Source: Leptofilum sp041748655
Lineage (GTDB): Bacteria > Chloroflexota > Anaerolineae > Promineifilales > Promineifilaceae
DNA length: 64,000 bases
NCBI GenBank assembly: GCA_041748655.1
Contig: JBGTCV010000115.1
Span: 59,331-123,330 of the forward strand
Direction of reading: 5' to 3'
Positions 1-7,240 of the stretch are shown in pieces. Position 1 is the stretch's first letter. Every line of letters starts with the position of its first letter. A program made the position numbers and the translations under genes. The notes beneath the pieces are model-generated. The model saw only the letters and a list, made by a program, of their open reading frames with translations. It was not told where the DNA came from and searched no databases.

Positions 1-60
1 AACAAGTAATTGAGTAATTGGGTAATTGGGTAATTACTCAATTACCTAGCTCTAATCAGG
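1..60. repeat. Iterated TAATTG hairpin repeat, copy 1
   Basis: Repeated GTAATTGGG/GAGTAATTG words on the left are answered by ACTCAATTACC on the right, so the stretch can fold on itself. The same words recur at 25173-25216, 32946-32999, 40464-40551 and 58575-58638, always at gene ends. No spacers or coding potential are seen. Confidence 0.75.
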
Positions 61-69
61 AAATCAGTT

Positions 70-339
70 ATGGATTGTCATCATTGTCGAATCGGGAAAT
101 TCCAGCCCACCAAAATCGCCTACTACAGCCCGCTGAACGAGCATCTCATGGTCATCCCCAACGTTCCCGCCCACCAGTGCGACGTTTGCGGCATCACCGA
201 TTATGACGAGATTTTCATGCTGCGACTGCATTATCTCATCGACAAGCTTACCGGCCAGGAACCCCAGCTGGAAATAGAAGAGTGGCAGCCCCGCACCGAA
301 CCCACCAGCCAGTGGCAGCCAGACAGAAGGAGTCGTTAA
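70..339 (+). CDS. YgiT-type zinc-ribbon protein
   Basis: This 89-residue protein opens with CHHC (residues 3-6) and has a second CDVC pair near residue 38. That four-cysteine arrangement is typical of the YgiT/MqsA-type zinc ribbon, which usually binds one zinc. The C-terminal third is polar and probably disordered. The stop codon lies directly before the GTG of the shell gene at 341, so the two are probably co-transcribed. YgiT-type proteins are often antitoxin or regulator modules, but no toxin partner is visible here, so the role in the BMC locus is unknown. The fold call is fairly safe; any function is inference. Confidence 0.7.
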   Translation: MDCHHCRIGKFQPTKIAYYSPLNEHLMVIPNVPAHQCDVCGITDYDEIFMLRLHYLIDKLTGQEPQLEIEEWQPRTEPTSQWQPDRRSR

Positions 340-340
340 C

Positions 341-979
341 GTGTCCGTAGAACTGCGCAGTTACGTATTTTTAGATAATCTTCAGCTTCAGCACGCCGCC
401 TTTTTGGGCACCGTCGCCCGTGGCTTTCTCCCCCTACCCGGCGATGCGTCCCTCTGGATCGAAATTTCCCCCGGCATTGAAATTAACCGCATCACCGATG
501 TGGCCCTGAAATCGGTGGGGGTGAAGCCCGGCATGCAGATTGTGGAGCGGCTGTATGGCCTGCTGGAAGTGCATTCCAGCAGCCAGGCCGACGTGCGTGC
601 CGCCGGAGCCGCCATTTTGGAAGCGCTGGAACTTAAAGAAGAAGATCGGCTTAAGCCGCGCGTCGTTTCCAGCCAGATTATTCGCAATATCGACCCGCAC
701 CAGGTGCAGCTCATTAACCGGATGCGCCACGGCCACATGATTTTGGCCGGGCAGACGCTGTATGTGATGGAAGTGCAGCCAGCGGCCTACGCCGCTCTGG
801 CGGCCAATGAGGCGGAAAAGCGGGCCAATCTCAACATTTTGGAAGTGACAGCTTACGGCAGTTTTGGCCGCGTTTATCTGGGCGGCTCCGAGCAGGACAT
901 CATGGCCGGGTATCAGGCCGCCATTGATGCGATTGAGAGCGTCAGCGGCCGTTCCCAGGAAACCAAAAAGAGTGAATAG
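341..979 (+). CDS. BMC tandem-domain (trimer) shell protein, permuted type
   Basis: This 212-residue protein carries two BMC-fold domains in one chain, so three copies would form a pseudohexameric tile of a microcompartment shell. The segment GLLEVHSSSQADVRAAGAAI and the later Ala-rich helix with AANEAEKRANL fit the circularly permuted BMC-T group. The opening ELRSYVFLDNLQ and the motif ARGFLPLPG resemble, from memory, the Haliangium ochraceum BMC-T proteins that form stacked, gated trimers. The GTG start follows an AAGGAG ribosome site at about 327. The next gene, 72 bp downstream, encodes the hexamer tile. Assignment to the permuted subtype is by eye and not by alignment. Confidence 0.88.
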   Translation: MSVELRSYVFLDNLQLQHAAFLGTVARGFLPLPGDASLWIEISPGIEINRITDVALKSVGVKPGMQIVERLYGLLEVHSSSQADVRAAGAAILEALELKEEDRLKPRVVSSQIIRNIDPHQVQLINRMRHGHMILAGQTLYVMEVQPAAYAALAANEAEKRANLNILEVTAYGSFGRVYLGGSEQDIMAGYQAAIDAIESVSGRSQETKKSE

Positions 980-1041
980 TTTTAGTGGCTGGTGGCTCGT
1001 AACCAGCTACCAGCCACTAACCACCAGCCACTAAAAACAGG
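980..1041. repeat. TGGCTGGTGG hairpin repeat, copy 1
   Basis: TTAGTGGCTGGTGG is mirrored by CCACCAGCCACTAA across a short loop, giving a stem of about 14 bp between the two shell genes. A shorter relative lies at 6057-6095. It could act as an mRNA processing or attenuation element that sets the ratio of trimer to hexamer, but no T-run follows it. Confidence 0.65.
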
Positions 1042-1050
1042 AGATTTAAC

Positions 1051-1344
1051 ATGTCAGAAGCATTAGGAATGATCGAATGTCGTAGTTTTGCCGCCATGGT
1101 TGAGGCGTCTGACGCGATGGTGAAAGCCGCCCGCGTAGAGCTGGTTGGTTACGAGAAAACTGGCGGCGGCCACGTAACCGCCATCGTGCGGGGTGATGTG
1201 GCGGCGGTGAAAGCGGCCGTTGAAGCCGGTACGCGCGGCGCTGAGAAAGTTGGCGAAGTGGTCTCTGTCCACGTAATTCCCCGGCCTCATGCCAATGTGG
1301 ATTCTGTGCTGCCGCTTGGGCGTCAGGATGCCGGTGAGCAGTAG
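1051..1344 (+). CDS. BMC-H hexameric shell protein
   Basis: At 97 residues this is a single BMC domain of PduA/CcmK/EutM type, the main facet tile of a bacterial microcompartment. The diagnostic stretch runs from ALGMIECRSFAAMVEASDAM to the pore-and-strand segment GGGHVTAIVRGDVAAV; PduA-type proteins have a very similar motif, and the Gly-rich loop lines the central pore. The C-terminal tail after HVIPRPH is short and polar. An ACAGGAG ribosome site precedes the ATG. It is the only hexamer gene in the window, flanked by the permuted trimer upstream and a pentamer downstream, so this is a shell operon. Confidence 0.95.
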   Translation: MSEALGMIECRSFAAMVEASDAMVKAARVELVGYEKTGGGHVTAIVRGDVAAVKAAVEAGTRGAEKVGEVVSVHVIPRPHANVDSVLPLGRQDAGEQ

Positions 1345-1412
1345 GTCAGTAATCAGTAATCAGTAATCAGTAAAGACAACTGAATACTGACCTACTGAAT
1401 ACTGAACACTGG
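1342..1412. repeat. CAGTAATCAGT hairpin repeat, copy 1
   Basis: Iterated CAGTAATCAGT words are followed by ACTGAATACTGAC words, which are partly complementary. The element fills the gap between the BMC-H and first BMC-P genes. Relatives lie at 6724-6772, 43650-43733, 44533-44672, 57588-57690 and 62925-63016. Confidence 0.7.
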
Positions 1413-1420
1413 AAAAAACT

Positions 1421-1708
1421 ATGTTCCTAGGCAAAGTAGTAGGCACGCTGGTGGCTACGCAGAAAGAGGCGTCTTTGGACGGGCTTAAATTTCTGGTAGT
1501 GCGGCGGCTGACGGTGGACAACGAGGAAGAGTCGGGTTACGTAGTCGCGGCCGATGCCGTGGGTGCGGGGCTGGATGAGGTGGTGATGGTGGCCACGGGC
1601 AGCTCGGCACGACAAACAAAACTGACCGACAAACGGCCGTGTGACGCCGTCATCATGGCCATTGTGGATAGTTGGGAAGTGGCTGGCGACGAGAAATATC
1701 GTAAGTAA
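1421..1708 (+). CDS. BMC-P pentameric vertex protein (EutN/CcmL family), paralogue 1
   Basis: This 95-residue protein belongs to the EutN/CcmL family, whose pentamers close the vertices of microcompartment shells. The family opening is visible as MFLGKVVGTLVATQK, followed by LKFLVVRRLT, the central DAVGAGLDEVVMVATGSSAR strand-turn, and AIVDSW near the end. Length is normal. It is the first of three pentamer genes in the window (others at 6853 and 16500). They differ in loop sequence, so they may occupy different vertices or assemble different shells. Several paralogous pentamer genes are also known from the Haliangium and Pdu systems. Confidence 0.93.
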   Translation: MFLGKVVGTLVATQKEASLDGLKFLVVRRLTVDNEEESGYVVAADAVGAGLDEVVMVATGSSARQTKLTDKRPCDAVIMAIVDSWEVAGDEKYRK

Positions 1709-1725
1709 GCCACAGGTTGCAGCCA

Positions 1726-2607
1726 ATGACACCAGCCACGCAGGAAAAACGGGCCCAATTTCTTCACTTTATGGAGAAGGTGCTGCTGCCAGAAACGGCC
1801 GTACAGGCCGCAGTCGGTATTGGCAGCATCGCCACTGGCCGTATGCGCCCCGATTCCGACATCGATATCATTCTGTTTCTGGATCCGTATGACCTTTACA
1901 TTGTCCCTGCTGAAGCAATTTGGTTGGCAGCAGACGACAGCTTCCACAGCATCTTCAGCGAAGATGAGGCCATCCAGCAGGGTTTACAACTCGATTTTAT
2001 GCGGTTCGACTGGCAGCAGTGGAGCAATCCCGCCTTTGTCTGGCCGGAAGAGCGCCTGGCTGAACTGGCCAGCGGCTGGATAGCCTACGATCGGCACGGC
2101 GACGTGACCCGGCAAATTGAGCAGCGCAGCGCCTATCCCGACGATGTGCGGCGGGCCCGCCTTGATGACGCGATTACCTGGCTGGATCAGCATCTGGGCT
2201 GGGGATCACCCCAAACCAACTGGGAAGCGCTCGGTCCGGCCATCGCCCACGACCGGCTGCAAGCAGCGTACCATTACCTGGTCGATGGGCTGTTTGCTTA
2301 CAACCGTCGCTGGCGCATTTGGCGCAACCGGCAAATGAGCGGGCTGCTGCAACTGCCCTGGCTGCCCGAAGACTTAACCGACAACATTTTACTACTGGCC
2401 AACGCGCCCAGCCTCGACCATGCGGGCTACCTGGCACGGGTGGAGAAACTCACCGCTTATTTTGAAGCGTTCCAGCAGCAGCTCATCACCGATGGCGACT
2501 ACAAGGAACCGGTGGCGGAAGCATTTATCCGCAGCAGCGAAGAGCCGGGGCGGGCGTGGAATATGGCGGAATGGAATGCGCTGCGGCAAAAGCGATTGAG
2601 TATCTAG
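1726..2607 (+). CDS. Nucleotidyltransferase-domain protein within the BMC operon
   Basis: The N-terminal region has the polymerase-beta-type nucleotidyltransferase signature: GIGSIATGR followed by SDIDIILFL (around residues 32-54), which gives the GS motif and the two metal-binding aspartates. The rest of the roughly 293-residue protein is mostly helical, with many Trp, like the C-terminal lobe of aminoglycoside adenylyltransferase-like proteins. I take the ATG at 1726; a TTG at 1717 is possible. It begins 17 bp after the pentamer stop and precedes the aldehyde dehydrogenase, so it is embedded in the shell operon. What it nucleotidylates is unknown, and I know of no standard BMC function for such an enzyme. 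Confidence 0.75.
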   Translation: MTPATQEKRAQFLHFMEKVLLPETAVQAAVGIGSIATGRMRPDSDIDIILFLDPYDLYIVPAEAIWLAADDSFHSIFSEDEAIQQGLQLDFMRFDWQQWSNPAFVWPEERLAELASGWIAYDRHGDVTRQIEQRSAYPDDVRRARLDDAITWLDQHLGWGSPQTNWEALGPAIAHDRLQAAYHYLVDGLFAYNRRWRIWRNRQMSGLLQLPWLPEDLTDNILLLANAPSLDHAGYLARVEKLTAYFEAFQQQLITDGDYKEPVAEAFIRSSEEPGRAWNMAEWNALRQKRLSI

Positions 2608-2617
2608 CAAGATTTTT

Positions 2618-2672
2618 ATCAACAGATTACGCAGATTGAACGAATTAAAATCTTTTTAATCTGCGAAATCTT
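2618..2672. repeat. ATCTGCG hairpin repeat before the aldehyde dehydrogenase
   Basis: ACAGATTACGCAGATTGAACGAATTAAAA is answered by TTTTTAATCTGCGAAATC, which can form an imperfect stem. Related ATCTGCGT words recur at 36903-36965, 39600-39640 and 61970-62042. Confidence 0.5.
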
Positions 2673-2695
2673 TGATTAGATTATTGGAAAAAGCC

Positions 2696-4156
2696 ATGAA
2701 CGAGAGCGACATTCAGGCAATTATCGACCGGGTAAACCGGGAGGTTGGTGGGGCGATGCCGGTGACAAGGGAAACGGCCGTTTCCCATCGTCATCAGCAA
2801 ACGCCACTCCCACCCACCGCATCCGGCGGCGACAGCGGCGTCTTCCCTACCCTGGATGAAGCGGTAGCGGCAGCCGGAACAGCCTTCCGCCAGCTCAACA
2901 AAATGCCGCTGGAGATTCGCAAGCATATGGTGGCCCATATGCGCCAGGCCGGGCGGGAACATGCCCAGGTGCTGGCCGAAATGGCCCAAAGCGAATCTGG
3001 CATGGGGCGCGTGGCCGACAAAACGCTCAAAAACATCCTCAACGCCGATAAAACGCTGGGGGTGGAAGATTTAGAGACCACTGCCTGGAGCGGCGACGGC
3101 GGCCTTACCATCACCGAATGGGCACCCTATGGAATTATCGGGGCGCTGACGCCCAGCACCAACCCCACCAGCACCGTCATTTGCAATGCCATTGCCATGG
3201 TGGCGGCCGGAAACGCGGTGACGTTCAATGCCCACCCCAGCACGCAAAACGCTTCCAACCACACCGTGCAGATTTTGAACCAGGCGATTCAGAAGGCAGG
3301 TGGTCCGGCGAATTTATTAACGGCCGTTGCCCACCCCACCCTCGAAAGCGCCACCGGACTGATGGAACACAAAGATATTCGGCTGCTCACCGTGACAGGC
3401 GGGGCGGCCGTGGTGCGCGCCGCGATGCGCAGTGGCAAGCGAGCCGTCTGTGCCGGGCCGGGCAATCCCCCGGTGGTAGTGGATGAAACGGCCGACTTAG
3501 AACAGGCCGGTCGCGACATCGTCATCGGCGGCTCGTTCGACAATAATATCGTCTGCACCACAGAAAAAGAAACCATTGCCGTAGACGCAATTTGTGACGA
3601 ATTGATTCAGGTGATGACTAAACATGGGGCAGTAAAGCTCAACAGCTGGCAGTTCAACCGGCTCTGGCGAGCCGTCACCGTGAAAGATCGCGGGCCGCGC
3701 AAATATGCCGACATGAACAAAGCGTTCATTGGCAAAAACGCCAGCGTGCTGCTGGCCGAAATTGGCATCTCGGCCGGGCCAGAGGTGCGCCAGATTGTGG
3801 TGGAAGTGACGGAAGATCATCCGGTGGTTTGGTCGGAGCAGATGATGCCGATCATGCCGGTGGTGCGCATGCCCAATGCAGATGCGGCTATTGATTTGGC
3901 AGTGGCAGCGGAACATGGTTTTCGGCATACGGCCGTTATGCACTCCAAAAACCTGGACAACCTCAGCCGCATGGCCCGCGAGATAAATTGCAGTATTTTT
4001 GTAAAAAATGGCCCATGTCTGGCGGGATTAGGCTATGGCGGTGAAGGGTTCTGTTCCTTCACCATCGCCAGCCCAACCGGGGAAGGCTTAACCGGGCCGC
4101 GCAGCTTCAGCCGCCTGCGCCGATGTACGCTTGTAGATTCGTTCCGCATTGTTTAG
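2696..4156 (+). CDS. CoA-acylating aldehyde dehydrogenase of the microcompartment (PduP/EutE-like)
   Basis: This 486-residue enzyme should oxidise an aldehyde to an acyl-CoA with NAD+ inside the shell. The catalytic Cys is residue 287, in NNIVCTTEKE, the usual PduP/EutE context; TPSTNPTSTVICN and GPGNPPVVVDETAD are further family motifs. The first 18 residues (MNESDIQAIIDRVNREVG) form a short amphipathic helix followed by a Pro/Thr-rich linker, which is the typical layout of an encapsulation peptide that targets cargo to the shell lumen. The ATG at 2696 fits this; a TTG at 2672 is less likely. No diol dehydratase, ethanolamine lyase, aldolase or glycyl-radical enzyme is seen, so the source of the aldehyde must lie upstream or elsewhere. 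Confidence 0.93.
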   Translation: MNESDIQAIIDRVNREVGGAMPVTRETAVSHRHQQTPLPPTASGGDSGVFPTLDEAVAAAGTAFRQLNKMPLEIRKHMVAHMRQAGREHAQVLAEMAQSESGMGRVADKTLKNILNADKTLGVEDLETTAWSGDGGLTITEWAPYGIIGALTPSTNPTSTVICNAIAMVAAGNAVTFNAHPSTQNASNHTVQILNQAIQKAGGPANLLTAVAHPTLESATGLMEHKDIRLLTVTGGAAVVRAAMRSGKRAVCAGPGNPPVVVDETADLEQAGRDIVIGGSFDNNIVCTTEKETIAVDAICDELIQVMTKHGAVKLNSWQFNRLWRAVTVKDRGPRKYADMNKAFIGKNASVLLAEIGISAGPEVRQIVVEVTEDHPVVWSEQMMPIMPVVRMPNADAAIDLAVAAEHGFRHTAVMHSKNLDNLSRMAREINCSIFVKNGPCLAGLGYGGEGFCSFTIASPTGEGLTGPRSFSRLRRCTLVDSFRIV

Positions 4157-4361
4157 ACGGACAGATTATTTGTATAGATTTAATAGTAAAGTATCGGTAT
4201 AAAAGCCGTGGCCCAAATAGCCTGGAAAGCGAACTTTGCTTAATTGCCAGAAACCTTTGCAGCTTGCCATTTTCTACAAATCGTTTTATTCTGCTGACTA
4301 ACAAACGACAGAAAAAACCTAAAAAACGCCATCATTTACCTGTAAAGAGAAAAGTGAAGTC

Positions 4362-4901
4362 ATGTCTACAGCTTTTGGCAAACAACATAACCTCGTTAAT
4401 CTAGATCTATTCACCGATGCGTATCGCGTGACGGGGCGGGCTGCGGTGGGGATGGGCGGGATTCATGCTGAATTAGGTAATCCCAATTCCAAATATTTAG
4501 AGCTGCAAGATGCCTACATTTCCCGCATTCATGAGCCAGGCGATATTGTGGCCAATTATCAGATCGCCGCCTTTCGCAAAGACAATATCAACTTTATTGT
4601 GCTGCAAGACAGGCGTGATGGGATTCCTGTGGGTACACAACACGGCCGTTCCATCTTCACCCGTGGCCGCAATGTTCCCATCTTTCTCACTGTCCCCTCG
4701 TTTGAAATCGCGGGTGATGCGATCCACGAAGGCAAACTCTCTGCGCGAGAAATTTTGGTACAATCCATGGGTAGCTTTCAACTGATATTCGCCGCCAAAG
4801 CATCTGCATCTGTTTACCCAACCATCTCCTACAGCGGCGATCTAATCCTGGTTCACAAAGACCGAATCGGGATTTTTTGTCTGGATAACAACAAAAAGTA
4901 G
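4362..4901 (+). CDS. Unknown beta-rich protein of the BMC locus
   Basis: I do not recognise this 179-residue protein. It looks like two copies of a small beta-rich unit. The first half contains YRVTGRAAV, then LELQDAYIS, then NINFIVLQD; the second half contains FEIAGDAI, then FQLIFAAKASASV, then DRIGIFCLD, in similar spacing. There is no signal peptide or membrane segment. It lies 30 bp upstream of the receiver-ParA gene and downstream of the aldehyde dehydrogenase, so it is probably expressed with the shell genes. A partner of the ParA-like protein is one possibility, but it does not look like McdB, which is Gln-rich and disordered. Function is unknown. Confidence 0.7.
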   Translation: MSTAFGKQHNLVNLDLFTDAYRVTGRAAVGMGGIHAELGNPNSKYLELQDAYISRIHEPGDIVANYQIAAFRKDNINFIVLQDRRDGIPVGTQHGRSIFTRGRNVPIFLTVPSFEIAGDAIHEGKLSAREILVQSMGSFQLIFAAKASASVYPTISYSGDLILVHKDRIGIFCLDNNKK

Positions 4902-4931
4902 CGTAAGTAACGTAAGTAAGGAGACGGCGCC

Positions 4932-6059
4932 GTGGCCCGAATCTTTGTAATTGATGATGATGAACAACTTCTGCGAATGGTCGGCCTTATGCTTGAGCGC
5001 GGTGGCCATAACATTACCCTGATCAACAACCCGCTGGATGGCCTGGCCCAAATCAAAGCCGACAAGCCCGATCTGCTGGTGCTAGACGTGATGATGCCCA
5101 ACATGAGCGGGCATGATCTAACGCGAGAAATTCGCAGCGATGCCAATATTGAGGATTTGCCCATCCTGGTGCTGACGGCCCGCTCCCAGGAAATTGACCG
5201 CACCACCGCCCTCAAAAGCGGCGCGGATGATTATTTAAGCAAACCAGTTACCTCGCAAGAGCTGATGGAGCGCGTTGATGATTTGCTGGCTAAGAAAGGT
5301 GGCCAGCCCAGCCCAGAGACGGGCATCATCATCACTGCCTTTGGGATGCGCGGCGGCGTGGGGCAAACCACGCTAGCCGTCAATCTGGCGGCGGCGCTGC
5401 GCCGGGCCAGCCAGCAAGAGGTTTGCCTGGTAGACCTTTCCCCTTCTGGCGGGCAGGCGGTCATGCATATGCGGCTACAGGCCCGTTCCTCCTGGCTGGA
5501 TTTACCCACCGAAAATGAGCTGGATTGGGCGGTGCTGAAAAATCGCCTCATCATTCATCCGTCTGGGCTGCGGGTGCTGGCGGCGCCAGCCAAGCCACAA
5601 GACCCTTCGGCCTTTTCCGGGGAGCGGGTGCATTATGTGCTGAATCTGTTGAAGCATCACGTCGCTTTTACGATAGTGGATGCGCCGCATGTCTATTCGC
5701 CCGCTTTCATTGAGGCGGTAACGATGGCCGACATGGGTTTACACGTCATTACGCCTGAGGTGGTTTCGGTGCAAACGGCCGTTCAGCTCAATCGTCTGCT
5801 CAATAAAGAGGGCATCAAGGTGAAGCGCAAATCCCACATCCTGAACCAGCACACCCCAGAAGCGCAGCTGCCCCAGGCCGCCGTCGAGCGCGGCCTCAAT
5901 AACAAGATCGCCTTCCAGATAAGCTACGACGTAAACCAGCCGCGAGCCATTGCCCAGGGCGTGCCGCTGACGCTCACCGCTGCCAAATCTGGCCTGCCCA
6001 GCGTGGTGCGCCGGATGTCGGAAGCAATCTGGCAGCGCGTGTCCACCAAAAGTTTATAG
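4932..6059 (+). CDS. Response-regulator receiver fused to a ParA/CpaE-like ATPase domain
   Basis: Residues 1 to about 120 form a receiver domain: acidic DDDE at 8-11, the phospho-acceptor Asp in LLVLDVMMPNMSG, the Thr in VLTAR and the Lys in LSKP. After a short linker comes a MinD/ParA-fold domain starting IIITAFGMRGGVGQTTLAVN. The P-loop is RGGVGQTT, so both lysines of the ParA consensus KGGVGKTT are replaced, as in CpaE/TadZ proteins. The start is a GTG at 4932 behind AAGGAGAC. CpaE proteins usually place pili, but the neighbours here are shell genes, and McdA-type ParA proteins space carboxysomes and other BMCs. A role in organelle placement under two-component control is therefore my inference. 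ATP hydrolysis is uncertain. Confidence 0.85.
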   Translation: MARIFVIDDDEQLLRMVGLMLERGGHNITLINNPLDGLAQIKADKPDLLVLDVMMPNMSGHDLTREIRSDANIEDLPILVLTARSQEIDRTTALKSGADDYLSKPVTSQELMERVDDLLAKKGGQPSPETGIIITAFGMRGGVGQTTLAVNLAAALRRASQQEVCLVDLSPSGGQAVMHMRLQARSSWLDLPTENELDWAVLKNRLIIHPSGLRVLAAPAKPQDPSAFSGERVHYVLNLLKHHVAFTIVDAPHVYSPAFIEAVTMADMGLHVITPEVVSVQTAVQLNRLLNKEGIKVKRKSHILNQHTPEAQLPQAAVERGLNNKIAFQISYDVNQPRAIAQGVPLTLTAAKSGLPSVVRRMSEAIWQRVSTKSL

Positions 6060-6095
6060 TGGCTGGCGGTTTGTGGCTGGTTATCAGCCAGACTG
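6057..6095. repeat. TGGCTGG hairpin repeat, copy 2
   Basis: TAGTGGCTGGCGGTTTGTGGCTGG followed by TTATCAGCCAGAC is a shorter relative of the element at 980-1041, in the gap before the second tandem shell gene. Confidence 0.45.
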
Positions 6096-6138
6096 CTGCG
6101 CTTGATTCAGTACAAAAGTTGATTCCTTGAACACCCTG

Positions 6139-6726
6139 ATGGATTTCCCCGCCCTTGCCCTATTGGAATTTAGCAGCATTGCCGCCGGTATCGAGGCGGG
6201 GGATGCGATGGTGAAGCGTGCGCCGGTAAGCCAGATTCAGGCGGGCACGGTGCAGCCAGGGCATTATCTGGTGCTGGTAGCCGGCGATGTGGCTTCGGTG
6301 GAAGAGGCGTTTGCGGCAGGCAAGGAAACGGGCCAATCGGCCCTGCGCGATGCGCTCTTTTTGCCTAACGTGCATCCAGAGGTGGTCGCAGCCCTCGGCG
6401 GCAAGCGGCAGACAGCGCAGGCAGATGCCCTGGGCGTCATCGAGACGTTTAGCGTGGCCAGCGCCATTGTGGCCGCCGATGCAGGGGTAAAAGGAGCAGA
6501 AGTGACGCTGCTCCAGCTGCGCCTGGCGGATGGTCTGGGCGGCAAGGGGTTGGTCTATTTTCATGGCTTGGTGGCGGATGTGGCAACGGCCGTTTCCCTC
6601 AGCGCCGCCATTGCCCATAAACAGCTCGTCCGACAGATGGTCATCCCCCAGCTTCATGCGGAAATGTGGGAAAATGTGAATGGGAACGGCCGTTTTGGCC
6701 ACCATTTTGGCTGGAAAGCAATGTAA
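6139..6726 (+). CDS. BMC tandem-domain (trimer) shell protein, non-permuted type
   Basis: About 195 residues hold two BMC domains in canonical order. The first has ALLEFSSIAAGIEAGDAMVK and VLVAGDVASVEEA; the second has LGVIETFSVASAIVAADAGV and FHGLVADVATAVSL. This resembles Haliangium BMC-T1 and PduT-like proteins, which make trimeric tiles, some with a metal or gated pore. No Cys is present at the centre, so an iron-sulfur cluster of PduT type is unlikely. I prefer the ATG at 6139; a TTG four codons upstream is open. It lies downstream of the receiver-ParA gene and upstream of the second pentamer, so shell genes bracket the putative positioning gene. Confidence 0.9.
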   Translation: MDFPALALLEFSSIAAGIEAGDAMVKRAPVSQIQAGTVQPGHYLVLVAGDVASVEEAFAAGKETGQSALRDALFLPNVHPEVVAALGGKRQTAQADALGVIETFSVASAIVAADAGVKGAEVTLLQLRLADGLGGKGLVYFHGLVADVATAVSLSAAIAHKQLVRQMVIPQLHAEMWENVNGNGRFGHHFGWKAM

Positions 6727-6772
6727 CAGTGAACAGTAATCGGTGAACGGTAATCGGTGAACGGTATATCGA
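6724..6772. repeat. CAGTAATCGGTGAACGG repeat, copy 2
   Basis: The words CAGTAATCGGTGAACGGTAATCGGTGAACGG are iterated directly after the shell gene stop. They belong to the same family as the repeat at 1342-1412, but this copy has no clear complementary arm. Confidence 0.55.
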
Positions 6773-6852
6773 AGGAACGGAAGCGCCAATTTTAGCCTGG
6801 AGCTTCAGAAGAAGATTTAGCCTGGGGCTTCATCCCCAGGAAGCGAGAATGT

Positions 6853-7134
6853 ATGCAATTAGCGCGTGTTATTGGTACGGTGGTGGCGACCCAAAAATAT
6901 GAAGGGCTCGCGGGAATCAAGTTCCTGGTGGTGCAGCCCTTGAGCAAAACGCAGGAGCCAGAGGGCCAGCCTGTGGTAGCGGCCGACGCCACGGCGCAAG
7001 CCGGACCAGACGCGCTGGTTTTCATCGTCGGCAGCCGGGAAGCAGCCGAGGCAATGCCGATCCCCTTTGTGCCGGTAGACCACGCCATCGTCGGCATTGT
7101 GGACGATGTGCAGCTCAATACACCCAATGCCTGA
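6853..7134 (+). CDS. BMC-P pentameric vertex protein (EutN/CcmL family), paralogue 2
   Basis: This 93-residue protein has the EutN/CcmL opening MQLARVIGTVVATQK, then IKFLVVQPLS, then the turn ADATAQAGPDALVFIVGSREAA, and ends with HAIVGIVDDV. It shares the fold of the protein at 1421 but differs in most loop residues, so it is an old paralogue and not a recent duplicate. It lies 126 bp after the non-permuted trimer gene and closes the contiguous part of the shell locus in this window. Confidence 0.93.
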   Translation: MQLARVIGTVVATQKYEGLAGIKFLVVQPLSKTQEPEGQPVVAADATAQAGPDALVFIVGSREAAEAMPIPFVPVDHAIVGIVDDVQLNTPNA

Positions 7135-7240
7135 AGACCCGTCATTTACTTTTATGCTGAAATGTGCAGCTTATATCCATGCTGGTTTGTAGAACTGTTG
7201 CAAACTGCCTAAAGCATGGCAAAATTAGGCGAAAGGAGAA

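Noticed and set aside
1..60. The iterated TAATTG stretches look at first like a CRISPR array.
   Set aside because: The words are too short, there are no unique spacers, and the arms are self-complementary; no cas genes occur.
341..7134. A carboxysome.
   Set aside because: No RuBisCO, carbonic anhydrase or CcmN/CsoS2-like gene is seen; the aldehyde dehydrogenase points to a metabolosome.
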